Of a DNA stretch of 64,000 nucleotides, positions 44,669-52,753 are shown piece after piece. Source of the stretch: Planctomycetota bacterium. Its GTDB lineage: Bacteria; Planctomycetota; Planctomycetia; Pirellulales; Pirellulaceae. The translations under genes and the position numbers were made by a program. Each line of letters begins with the position of its first letter. Position 1 is the stretch's first letter. The notes under the pieces were generated by a model that searched no databases, was not told the DNA's origin, and was given only the letters and a program-made list of their open reading frames with translations. The stretch spans positions 39,034-103,033 of the forward strand of contig JAPOIJ010000001.1 of NCBI GenBank assembly GCA_029979005.1, in the 5' to 3' direction.

Positions 44669-45472
44669 ATGAAGCGAGTTTTCTGCTGCACACTGTTTTT
44701 TGTTTTTTGCGTTTCGATGAGTTCTGTGGCATTGGCACAGGACGGTTGGGGGAATCTAACCGGTCAGATTGTAATTTCAGGGGAAGTGCCCGAAAACCAG
44801 CCGGAAGATGTCAAGGATAATCCTGATAAAGCGGTTTGCCTGGTAGACGGAAAGATTCCGCTAGATGATGGGGTTGTGGTCAACGACAAAAATCAACTGC
44901 GTGACGTCTATGTGATGATGTACACAGGTCGGGGAGCAGATACTCCTGACACTTATCACCCGTCTTATGACGCACAAAAAGAAGTCAAATTGACTTTGGA
45001 TAACGTCAAGTGCCGGTTTGTTCCTAAGGCTAGTTTCGCTAGACCAGGGCAAACTTTAATTCTCAAGAACAGTGATAACGTTGGGCATAACTGTCGTATT
45101 GCTACGATGGAGCATGAGCATAATGTCAACATTGTAAAGAACGCGGCGTCTGAAATTGTTCTCGGCGAAGAGAGCGATAAAATCCCCGGTGAAGTTAAAT
45201 GTGACATCCATCAGTGGATGGATGCGATCATTCTCATTCGTGACAACCCGTACGTCTCTATTTCTGACAAAGACGGAAAGTTTAAGATTGAGAACATTCC
45301 TGCAGGCGACTGGAAGTTTCAGTTTTGGCATAAAAAGGGAGGCTACCTGAAGACCATTGAGGTAAAAGGTTACGAACCGGATCGGCGCGGTACAATCGAA
45401 GCGACGATTAAAGCGGGTGAAACCCTTGATCTCGGTACACTTTCGTTGCCAGGCGAAGCGTTGACGAAGTAG
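44669..45472 (+). CDS. Exported cupredoxin-like protein with carboxypeptidase-regulatory-like domain
   Basis: A 267-residue exported protein with a signal peptide (about 1-23, ending VALAQ). It starts with GWGNLTGQIVISGEVPEN, a CarboxypepD_reg-like beta-sandwich. The middle is cupredoxin-like: a possible type-1 copper site with His in NVGHNCRI and Cys-His-Met in KCDIHQWM. The spacing is tighter than in plastocyanin, so copper binding is plausible but unproved. The C-terminal part (DKDGKFKIENIPAGDWKFQFWH) is another carboxypeptidase-regulatory-like strand unit. It could be an electron carrier or copper store near the oxidase cluster. ATG 44669 gives the signal peptide. Confidence 0.8.
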   Translation: MKRVFCCTLFFVFCVSMSSVALAQDGWGNLTGQIVISGEVPENQPEDVKDNPDKAVCLVDGKIPLDDGVVVNDKNQLRDVYVMMYTGRGADTPDTYHPSYDAQKEVKLTLDNVKCRFVPKASFARPGQTLILKNSDNVGHNCRIATMEHEHNVNIVKNAASEIVLGEESDKIPGEVKCDIHQWMDAIILIRDNPYVSISDKDGKFKIENIPAGDWKFQFWHKKGGYLKTIEVKGYEPDRRGTIEATIKAGETLDLGTLSLPGEALTK

Positions 45473-45586
45473 TCACAATGGTCAAATCAGCCGGTTTACT
45501 AGAAACCTTTTGAGTGACGGCTTTGGGGTCGTTGAATTCATGGGGCAGTTGCCGGATCGGATTTGAGTTTGAATCGAGTTGAACCC

Positions 45587-45624
45587 ACACCCTTTTGTCT
45601 CAATTCGGCAAAGGGGTGTTTTTT
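45587..45624 (+). terminator. Probable terminator
   Basis: ACACCC (45587-45592) pairs with GGGTGT (45614-45619), extended by A-T pairs with one bulged G. A run of six T starts at 45619. It probably ends the cupredoxin-like gene. Confidence 0.6.
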
Positions 45625-45711
45625 GTTTTTTGTTACGGTGTCAATCTATCACGCCCTCCAGTTCAGGCTGGTTTTGCGAAACGGTCAATTTTTTAAGGGA
45701 ATGGACATTTG

Positions 45712-45867
45712 ATGATGCTCCGCAATTCATGGTATCTGATCGTGCTGATCGTTTTAATGAGTAGTTTTGTTGGTTGTTATCAGCGTACGGTGGCACCTGC
45801 GTTGACTTTTGATCAAAAAAACGCCGAAACTCTCGATAGCGAAATTAAAAGAATGGAGTGGGACTAG
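45712..45867 (+). CDS. Very small lipoprotein upstream of the oxidase cluster
   Basis: A 51-residue product starting at ATG 45712 (or the next ATG at 45715). A signal with hydrophobic residues LIVLIVLMSSFVGC ends in a lipobox Cys (Cys22). The mature peptide is only 30 residues, ending EIKRMEWD. It lies about 200 bp before the cytochrome c gene on the same strand. I do not recognise a family; the lipobox and codon use make it a credible gene. A role in oxidase assembly is suggested only by position. Confidence 0.6.
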   Translation: MMLRNSWYLIVLIVLMSSFVGCYQRTVAPALTFDQKNAETLDSEIKRMEWD

Positions 45868-45950
45868 GCGCTCGATCCCTGTTTTGAGCGAATCGAGCGG
45901 CTAAGGTTAAAGAAATAGGCTGAGAACGGGTTTTATAGTGGTTCTGTGAC

Positions 45951-45971
45951 AATTTGTCCGGTCGACAAATT
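45951..45971 (+). promoter_or_regulatory. Perfect 8-bp inverted repeat, candidate operator of the oxidase cluster
   Basis: AATTTGTC-CGGTC-GACAAATT, two 8-bp arms with a 5-bp spacer, 97 bp before the cytochrome c start. No T-run follows, so it fits a dimeric regulator site better than a terminator. Confidence 0.6.
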
Positions 45972-46067
45972 TCTAAAATCAGACAAAATACAGTAGTGTT
46001 CGACCGTTAATTTCGCGGAACCTTTCTCTTAAAACTACCAGGCCAATCTCAAAGGATTGGGGATTTT

Positions 46068-47351
46068 GTGTTTCGACTGTTTTTCCATCTTGTAATCATA
46101 AGTACCGCATTGCTGGGAATGTCCGGGTGTGAGAAATCCGAACCACCGGTCTTTCGGTTTAATTCGGTGGAGTGGGTGAAACAGGAAAAAACTCATCTTG
46201 CCGAAGGCGAGCACTTCCCTGAGGAGTACAAAACCGAAATTGGCACCATCATGACGGCTTTGTTTGGAACGCCGGATGATCCGAAGTTTCCTTTCTTTCT
46301 TGGTGATGAAGATCCTGCACACGATATTATCTCAATTGAGAATCTCAAAATGGCGGCGGGGCCAACACGAGTCGATAAGCGAGAGTCGGCGTCGGGGCTG
46401 TATCGTGAGCACTGTGCTCACTGCCACGGGATTACAGGAAACGGCGCCGGTGACACTGCGGCTTCGCTTGAGCCTTATCCACGCGATTTTCGGTTGGGAA
46501 AATTTAAATTCAAGTCGACGCCTCTTCGCTCACCTCCTACCGATCACGACCTAACGGAGATTTTAGTAAACGGAATCCCCGGATCCGCTATGCCTTCCTT
46601 CAGGACTTTGCCGAAAGATCAAATTCAGGCGTTAGTTGAGTATGTCAAGTATCTGACTATGCGAGGGCAGTTTGAGCGTTTCCTTTTAGGCGAGTTGGCT
46701 GCCTTGGATGGGGAGCCGTTGATTGACCTCTCTTTGGTAGATAAGCCCGAAGGTGAGGAGCCTTCGGACGACGATATCGAAGAGTTTGAAGATCAAATGT
46801 ATACGGTGATCGGGGAAGGCCTGCAGGAGCGAATCATTGACCGCTGGCTGAGAACCGAGCGAAAGGTTACCAAGATTGATCCAGCGCCTCCTGAGTTTGA
46901 TATCAATCACGAAGGGCACAAAGATTTTGTCCAGCAAGGGAGAGAGCTCTTTTTTGCCAAAGGGAATTGTATGCAGTGCCATGGAGACACTGGGATTGGC
47001 GACGGCCAGTTGAACAATTTTGATGACTGGACGAACGATTGGATTAAATCGGCCGAGGTCGATCCGCAAAATCCGGAAAGTTATGCAGATTTTACAGAAG
47101 TCGGTGCGCTCCCGCCTCGTCCGGTGAAGCCAAGAAACTTGACGCGTCATTATTATCGCGGTGGCGATCACCCGAATGACTTGTATTTGCGATTGCGTAA
47201 CGGCATTGAAGGAACTCCGATGCCGGCATCGACGGCAATGACATCTGATGAGATTTGGGCGGTGGTCGCATATGTGCGTGCGATGCCCTATCAGGACGCC
47301 AACAAGAATGGTTCGTCAAAACCTGTCAATGAAAAGCAGGTGATGAGATAA
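46068..47351 (+). CDS. Di-haem cytochrome c lipoprotein
   Basis: A 427-residue membrane-attached c-type cytochrome beginning at GTG 46068. The lipobox GMSGC gives Cys21 for lipidation. Two haem sites: CAHCH (116-120) with likely axial Met175 (GSAMPSF), and CMQCH (301-305) with a Met in GTPMPAS. About 180 residues of acidic sequence separate them. It overlaps coxB by one base (TAATG), so the two are translated together. It probably delivers electrons to the CuA site of CoxB, which itself carries no haem c. Confidence 0.92.
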   Translation: MFRLFFHLVIISTALLGMSGCEKSEPPVFRFNSVEWVKQEKTHLAEGEHFPEEYKTEIGTIMTALFGTPDDPKFPFFLGDEDPAHDIISIENLKMAAGPTRVDKRESASGLYREHCAHCHGITGNGAGDTAASLEPYPRDFRLGKFKFKSTPLRSPPTDHDLTEILVNGIPGSAMPSFRTLPKDQIQALVEYVKYLTMRGQFERFLLGELAALDGEPLIDLSLVDKPEGEEPSDDDIEEFEDQMYTVIGEGLQERIIDRWLRTERKVTKIDPAPPEFDINHEGHKDFVQQGRELFFAKGNCMQCHGDTGIGDGQLNNFDDWTNDWIKSAEVDPQNPESYADFTEVGALPPRPVKPRNLTRHYYRGGDHPNDLYLRLRNGIEGTPMPASTAMTSDEIWAVVAYVRAMPYQDANKNGSSKPVNEKQVMR

Positions 47352-48244
47352 TGAATCGTTTCTGGAGCGTTTTGTTTCTGTTGGTTCCTGTGTTGGGAAT
47401 TGCGTCCATCTTGATGGCGATGTACGGAGTGGCGCCGCTGGAGTCGGCCTGGTTGCCTAAATCGCTGAGTCAAGCCGGAGACACGATTGATCAGTTATTT
47501 AACGGGATCCATCTGCTGGCGGCGTTCATACTTGCAGGCACCGTATTCACTATTGGTTGGGCACTTTGGCGATTCAGCGATCGTGGGGATTCTGATGCAA
47601 AAGCTCTTTACATCACTCACAACACGAAATTAGAAATTACGTGGACAGTGATTCCTGCCCTGATTCTCGTGTTCCTTGCCTTTTTCCAGATGAAGTCCTG
47701 GGCTGAGAATAAAATGGAGCGTCCTACCGTAACGGTCAACGGAGTCTCTTCATTCAAGCCACCGATGGTCATGGTAAAGGCCAAGCGGTTTGGATGGGAG
47801 TTCTACTACGCGGGTGATGACGGTGTCGTTGAAACTGAGGATGATATTTTTGTAGAAAACCTCCTTGTTCTTCCGGCGGGTGAAGAGATTGTTCTGCAAA
47901 TGGAGAGTCGGGATGTTATTCATAGCTTCTATGTTCCTGAGCTTAGGTTGAAACAGGACATCGTTCCGGGGATGACTCAGTTCGTTTGGTTCAATGCCCG
48001 TGAGGAAAAAGAGGTTGAGATTATGTGCACCGAGTTATGTGGCTGGGGGCATTACATGATGAAAGCAGATTTGAATTTTGTTTCGCGGGCTCAATTCGAC
48101 GCTTGGATTGCGGAGCAAAAATCGGCTTACTCGCCAGAATTTAAAAAAGCGGTGGAGCCCACTGCTTCGCTGAGAGGTTCAAGTAGTTTGTATTCGGCGG
48201 AGCGGTTAATTGCTGCTCAAGCCGATTTGGGATTTGAAAAGTAA
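47351..48244 (+). CDS. coxB: Cytochrome c oxidase subunit II
   Basis: A 297-residue subunit II. A first hydrophobic segment (3-25) precedes the two usual helices (about 48-72 and 95-115). The periplasmic CuA domain shows DVIHSFYVPELRLKQDIVPGM and the copper ligands in CTELCGWGHYMM (two Cys, Glu, His, Met). No CxxCH is present, so unlike caa3 enzymes this subunit is not fused to cytochrome c; the separate di-haem protein upstream may replace it. CuA receives electrons from cytochrome c and passes them to haem a in CoxA. Confidence 0.95.
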   Translation: MNRFWSVLFLLVPVLGIASILMAMYGVAPLESAWLPKSLSQAGDTIDQLFNGIHLLAAFILAGTVFTIGWALWRFSDRGDSDAKALYITHNTKLEITWTVIPALILVFLAFFQMKSWAENKMERPTVTVNGVSSFKPPMVMVKAKRFGWEFYYAGDDGVVETEDDIFVENLLVLPAGEEIVLQMESRDVIHSFYVPELRLKQDIVPGMTQFVWFNAREEKEVEIMCTELCGWGHYMMKADLNFVSRAQFDAWIAEQKSAYSPEFKKAVEPTASLRGSSSLYSAERLIAAQADLGFEK

Positions 48245-48273
48245 AGTAGATTATGTTTGGGTTGGATCTGTAA

Positions 48274-50013
48274 ATGGCAGAAACTTCTGTTGAAAATTCG
48301 ATTACACCAGATCACAAGGGGAATGTTGTTTCCCGATTTGTCTGGACTTACGTTTTTGCAACGGATCATAAGGTCATCGGTCTGCAGTTCCTTTTCTCGT
48401 CATTGATCTGGTTTTTTGTCGGCGGTTTCTTAGCGTTAGCCGTTCGCTGGCAACTGGCTTGGCCCTGGTCGGACATGCCAATTTTTGGACACATGCTGTT
48501 TGCTGAGTCGGGCGGGCAGATGTCGCCCGGTTTCTACAACATGTTGTTTACCATGCATGCGACGATCATGATCTTTTTTGTGATCATCCCTATTCTCGCT
48601 GGCGCGTTTGGAAACTACCTGATCCCATTGATGGTCGGTGCGGAGGATATGGCATTTCCTCGGTTGAACATGCTGAGTTATTGGTTTATGTGGCCCGCGT
48701 TTGCGTGCATTATTCTTAGCTTCTTTATGCCCGAGTATGGAGCTTCTGCCGGTTGGACCTCCTATCCTCCACTGAGTGTTTTTCAGGGGGATGCGCAGTC
48801 GTTGTGGCTGTTGGCAATGGTTTTTGTCGGGGTTTCATCGATGATGGGATCGATCAATTATCTGACGACGATCATACAAATGCGGGCACCTGGGATGACA
48901 ATGTTCCGAATGCCAATGACGGTTTGGGGCATGTTCATTACGGCAATTATGCAAGCCTTCGCATTGCCGGTTTTGACAGCTGCACTTCTCATGCAATTGT
49001 CCGACCGATTATTAATGACTGGCTTTTTTCTTCCTGAGAACATCGCTGTGAATAACGGCGTGGCGACCAGCGGTGGTGGGCAAGTTTTGCTGTGGCAACA
49101 CCTGTTTTGGTTCTACTCGCATCCAGCGGTTTACATCATGATTTTGCCAGCGATGGGTATGGTTTCAGACATAATTTCCTGCTTTTCGAGAAAGCCGCTA
49201 TTTGGTTACCGCCCGATGGTTTACTCGATCACCGCCATTGCCGGACTTGGTTTTATTGTCTGGGGCCATCATATGTTTATCTCTGGCATGAATCATACTT
49301 TGGCAATGAGTTTTATGGTTTCGACCATGCTGATTGCGTTGCCGAGTGGGATCAAGGTTTTTAACTGGATTGGAACCTTATGGGGCGGAAAACTGCAACT
49401 GACGACACCGATGTTATTCTGTGTCGGGTTTGTTGCTATGTTTGTGATCGGTGGACTGTCCGGGATTGTCATGTCGGCGCCCCCGGTGGATATCGTTATT
49501 CACGACACCTATTACATCGTGGCTCACCTACACTATGTTTTGTTTGCCAGTAGTGTTCTGGGCGTCTTGGGTGCAATCTATTTTTGGTTCCCAAAAATGT
49601 TTGGCCGGATGATGAATGAAAGGTTAGGCAAGATTCATTTCTTCCTTACCTTTGTTTTCTTGAATGGCACATTTTTTCCAATGCATTTTTTAAGTCGGAT
49701 GCCGAGGCGTGTGGCTGATCCCTACATTTACGAGGGATTGAAGGACTTGTTGCCGCTCAATCAGTTTATGACAATCTGTGCGATCGGGATGGGGCTGACT
49801 CAGCTGATTTTCGTGGCGAACTTTTTTGGCAGTATGTTTTTCGGGGCAAAAGCTGGTCGAAATCCCTGGAATGCAAATACGCTGGAATGGACAACCGTTA
49901 GTCCGCCGCCGCACGGAAACTTTGACGTCCAACCTGTGGTTCGCCGGGGTCCTTACGAATACAGTCACCCGGAGACAGACTCCGATTTTTTCCCACAAAC
50001 AAAAACGAGTTGA
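48274..50013 (+). CDS. coxA: Cytochrome c oxidase subunit I, A2 type
   Basis: The catalytic subunit (579 residues, about 12 helices) that reduces O2 to water and pumps protons. Haem a ligands are His95 (MHATIM) and His420; haem a3 is bound by His418 (AHLHYV). CuB ligands are His283, His332 and His333, and Tyr287 is the crosslinked tyrosine. The helix VI motif is YSHPAV rather than GHPEV, so the D-channel Glu is missing. This is the signature of A2-type oxidases such as the Rhodothermus caa3 enzyme. An RBS is not obvious; the start at 48274 fits the family N-terminus. Confidence 0.97.
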   Translation: MAETSVENSITPDHKGNVVSRFVWTYVFATDHKVIGLQFLFSSLIWFFVGGFLALAVRWQLAWPWSDMPIFGHMLFAESGGQMSPGFYNMLFTMHATIMIFFVIIPILAGAFGNYLIPLMVGAEDMAFPRLNMLSYWFMWPAFACIILSFFMPEYGASAGWTSYPPLSVFQGDAQSLWLLAMVFVGVSSMMGSINYLTTIIQMRAPGMTMFRMPMTVWGMFITAIMQAFALPVLTAALLMQLSDRLLMTGFFLPENIAVNNGVATSGGGQVLLWQHLFWFYSHPAVYIMILPAMGMVSDIISCFSRKPLFGYRPMVYSITAIAGLGFIVWGHHMFISGMNHTLAMSFMVSTMLIALPSGIKVFNWIGTLWGGKLQLTTPMLFCVGFVAMFVIGGLSGIVMSAPPVDIVIHDTYYIVAHLHYVLFASSVLGVLGAIYFWFPKMFGRMMNERLGKIHFFLTFVFLNGTFFPMHFLSRMPRRVADPYIYEGLKDLLPLNQFMTICAIGMGLTQLIFVANFFGSMFFGAKAGRNPWNANTLEWTTVSPPPHGNFDVQPVVRRGPYEYSHPETDSDFFPQTKTS

Positions 50014-50069
50014 GTGAACTTGGTTTGCCCTCCATCCCTACAAAACTCTGAAAAGACGAGTTAGCTCGC

Positions 50070-50990
50070 ATGTCAGCAATGTCAACGAATCCAGAAATTA
50101 CGACAGCCAAGGAGACCACGAGGTTGCAAACCTATGTGGCGCTGACGAAATTGCGAATTTCGGTAATGGTATTAATTACTTTTGCCGTCGCCGCCGTATT
50201 AGCAGCGCATGCCGCGGGTGAGGCAATGGGCATCGGAACAATGTTCGGTGCGCTCGTCGGGATGTTGATGATTGCTTCGAGTGGTAACGCGATGAATATG
50301 TACCTCGAACGCTACACCGATTTTTTGATGCCCAGAACTGCATCGCGTCCACTTCCCTCGCAGCGATTGTCTTCGACGGAAGTGGCAATGTTCGTCGCGG
50401 TGACTTTCGGGGTGGGAGTCGCATTCCTCTACGGGATGGTGAATTGGCAGACGGCGGTTTGTGGTATTGCCAATTGGGTGCTCTACGTAGCCATTTACAC
50501 TCCTCTTAAATTAAGGACACCGCTTAACACGGAGATCGGTGCCATTGCCGGGGCGATGCCGATCATCATGGGATCGTTGGCAGCTACCGAAACAGTTGGA
50601 TTAGTGTGTTGGGCATTCTTTGGAGTCTTAGTTCTCTGGCAATTCCCTCACTTTATGGCAATTGCCTGGATGTATCGTGATCAATACCGCCAGGGTGGTT
50701 TGAAGATGATTACGGTTACCGAGCCAACCGGTCGAGTTGCCGGTCTAAAATCCGTGGTCACAGCGGTGATGTTGATTCTTGTTAGTTTGCTTCCAATCTT
50801 GAGTTTGAGGACGCCAATTCATGCGTGGGTTTTCGCACTCGCCTCCTTGTTTTTAGGAGTTTATTATTTAAGAGCGGCTTGGGCATTTCGTCTCGATCGT
50901 AATGACCAAGTAGCGAGGAAGTTGTTGCGTGCTTCGTTACTTTATTTGCCGGCTTACATGCTGGTTCTGATTCTCGCGTGTTTGACTTAG
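50070..50990 (+). CDS. ctaB: Protohaem IX farnesyltransferase (haem O synthase)
   Basis: A UbiA-type prenyltransferase of 306 residues and about nine helices that adds a farnesyl group to haem B, giving haem O, the precursor of haem A. The Asp-rich substrate motif reads NMYLERYTDFLMPRTASRPLPS (near 72-93). The second conserved loop is YTPLKLRTPLNTEIGAIAGAMP. PHFMAIAWMYRDQYRQGGLKM is a further family signature. It lies between coxA and coxC, as expected for an oxidase assembly factor. Confidence 0.95.
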   Translation: MSAMSTNPEITTAKETTRLQTYVALTKLRISVMVLITFAVAAVLAAHAAGEAMGIGTMFGALVGMLMIASSGNAMNMYLERYTDFLMPRTASRPLPSQRLSSTEVAMFVAVTFGVGVAFLYGMVNWQTAVCGIANWVLYVAIYTPLKLRTPLNTEIGAIAGAMPIIMGSLAATETVGLVCWAFFGVLVLWQFPHFMAIAWMYRDQYRQGGLKMITVTEPTGRVAGLKSVVTAVMLILVSLLPILSLRTPIHAWVFALASLFLGVYYLRAAWAFRLDRNDQVARKLLRASLLYLPAYMLVLILACLT

Positions 50991-51057
50991 GCGTTTCGAA
51001 TGTTTTCTTAACACACATCGAGTTTGTGTTTACTAGCTCCAAGATCTTTAAAGAAAA

Positions 51058-52332
51058 ATGAATTCAAAAGCGAACCCGTCCAATGAAACAGACGCTACCA
51101 ACGGTGGATTGGATGGGGGTTCGCACGGACATATTGAACTGAAGTATCAGCCAGCAGTGCCAGTTCCCAAAGGCAAGCTTGCGGTTTGGCTGTTTTTGTC
51201 CACAGAAATTATGTTTTTCACGGCCTTGATTGGCACTTACATTGTTCTTCGTTTTGGGGCCCCTGAAGGCTCGTGGCCGACGCCTGGGGATGTACGCGTT
51301 CTTGAATGGCTAGGCGCCGTCAACACGTTTGTTTTGATTTGTTCCAGTGTGACGATTGTCTTTGGGATGGAGGCTGCCAAGCAAAACAAGGCAGGGAAAG
51401 CAAAGTCCTGGTTGTTCGGTACTTTTGTTCTCGGGTGTGTTTTTCTCGGGATCAAGGCGTATGAATATAATTCCAAGTTTGAGCACGGAATCCACCCCGG
51501 TACTCCCCGAAGTTTGCTTTATGATCGCGCCGACTTAAATTATCTTTCTGCTGTGAAGTCGAATTTGGATGCTGAAATTTTGAGTCTTGAAAAGGAAAAA
51601 ACGGCTCTGGTGTCTGAATCGGTTGTGCCTCACGATCATGATGTATTGGATACGCTTGTCCTGATTCGAGCTGGCCTGGTTCAGTGGACTCAACGGACGG
51701 TTGGAGAAGCTGAGAATCCAATGATGAGAGAGCTGGCTCTTGAAAGCCTGGCTCATCAGATTAATCCCCGCACTTCCAACCCACGGGTCGAAGCTTATCT
51801 GGCGAGCGAAAATGCTGATGTGAAAAATCAAATTGCCGAATTGATGGGTCAGCAGGAGACTGTGGAACAGGATGTCCGCGAGATGCAGGAGCGAATCGAT
51901 GTATTGTCGGAGCAGCTCAAAGCTGAACAGGACGATGCGAGGAAGCCGGATATTGAGAGTGAGTTGTCTGCAGCTACCGAAGCATCGAAGACGGCAGCGA
52001 CCAAGGCAACCGAGTTGGTTGATTTACTAACTCCGTTAGAAAATCGGGTTAGTGCTTATGAGCAGTTCAATGGACTTCATGAGGGGCTGAACGAGCATTT
52101 TCACCTGAAGCTTCCGATGGTCATTCCGAGTGGTAATACTTGGGCGAACACCTATTTCCTGATGACTGGTTTCCATGCTTTGCATGTATTGGGAGGGCTG
52201 GTCGCTTTTATGGTTTTGTTGATGTTGCGATTGGATCGTTCAAGGGCTGGTTTAATGGAGAATGTCGGTTTGTACTGGCATTTCGTCGACATCGTTTGGA
52301 TCTTTTTGTTTCCTTTGCTTTACTTATTTTGA
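51058..52332 (+). CDS. coxC: Cytochrome c oxidase subunit III with large helical insert
   Basis: Subunit III of the oxidase, but 424 residues long instead of about 200. Helices 1-3 are at about 42-66, 86-106 and 117-137 ([47 protein letters not shown]). The last two are at about 362-390 and 405-424 ([35 protein letters not shown]). Between them residues 150-355 form an insert rich in Glu, Gln, Ala and Lys with strong coiled-coil character. The insert is flanked by the normal family text, so it is not a frameshift. Its role is unknown. Confidence 0.93.
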   Translation: MNSKANPSNETDATNGGLDGGSHGHIELKYQPAVPVPKGKLAVWLFLSTEIMFFTALIGTYIVLRFGAPEGSWPTPGDVRVLEWLGAVNTFVLICSSVTIVFGMEAAKQNKAGKAKSWLFGTFVLGCVFLGIKAYEYNSKFEHGIHPGTPRSLLYDRADLNYLSAVKSNLDAEILSLEKEKTALVSESVVPHDHDVLDTLVLIRAGLVQWTQRTVGEAENPMMRELALESLAHQINPRTSNPRVEAYLASENADVKNQIAELMGQQETVEQDVREMQERIDVLSEQLKAEQDDARKPDIESELSAATEASKTAATKATELVDLLTPLENRVSAYEQFNGLHEGLNEHFHLKLPMVIPSGNTWANTYFLMTGFHALHVLGGLVAFMVLLMLRLDRSRAGLMENVGLYWHFVDIVWIFLFPLLYLF

Positions 52333-52336
52333 TTTC

Positions 52337-52741
52337 ATGAATGAAACAGACGCCATCAATCGAGACGCAACCGGGAATTCAAACACGAAAGTCTTTTTGT
52401 TTGTATTCCTAATGCTGTGTGCGTTAACCGGGATTTCATTTTGGGTCGCTAACTCCTACTTAATGGAGAACAGGGTTGTGGGTTGGTCGGCAATGATGCT
52501 GGTTTCAGTTGCTAAAGCATTGTTGGTGATTTTATTTTTTATGCATCTGTGGTGGGAGCGGGCGTGGAAGTATGTGCTCACGATACCAGCGCTGTTCATG
52601 GGTGTTTTGCTGGTTTTGTTGTTGGTTCCGGATGTTGGCTATCGATATTTAACCTACTCAAAAGATCGCCGTGAGAATGCTCCCAAGCCCGTTGTCAGTG
52701 ACACGATTGACGTCAATCCTGCGAACTACGAGATTAGATAA
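52337..52741 (+). CDS. coxD: Cytochrome c oxidase subunit IV-type protein
   Basis: A 134-residue membrane protein with three helices (about 20-40, 48-70, 78-100): VFLFVFLMLCALTGISFWVANS, MLVSVAKALLVILFFMHLWWE and KYVLTIPALFMGVLLVLLLVPD. This matches the bacterial COX IV/CtaF small subunit that stabilises the oxidase. The ATG at 52337 lies 4 bp after the coxC stop. The longer frame to 52262 overlaps coxC and is not used. Confidence 0.9.
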   Translation: MNETDAINRDATGNSNTKVFLFVFLMLCALTGISFWVANSYLMENRVVGWSAMMLVSVAKALLVILFFMHLWWERAWKYVLTIPALFMGVLLVLLLVPDVGYRYLTYSKDRRENAPKPVVSDTIDVNPANYEIR

Positions 52742-52753
52742 AGACGCACTTTA

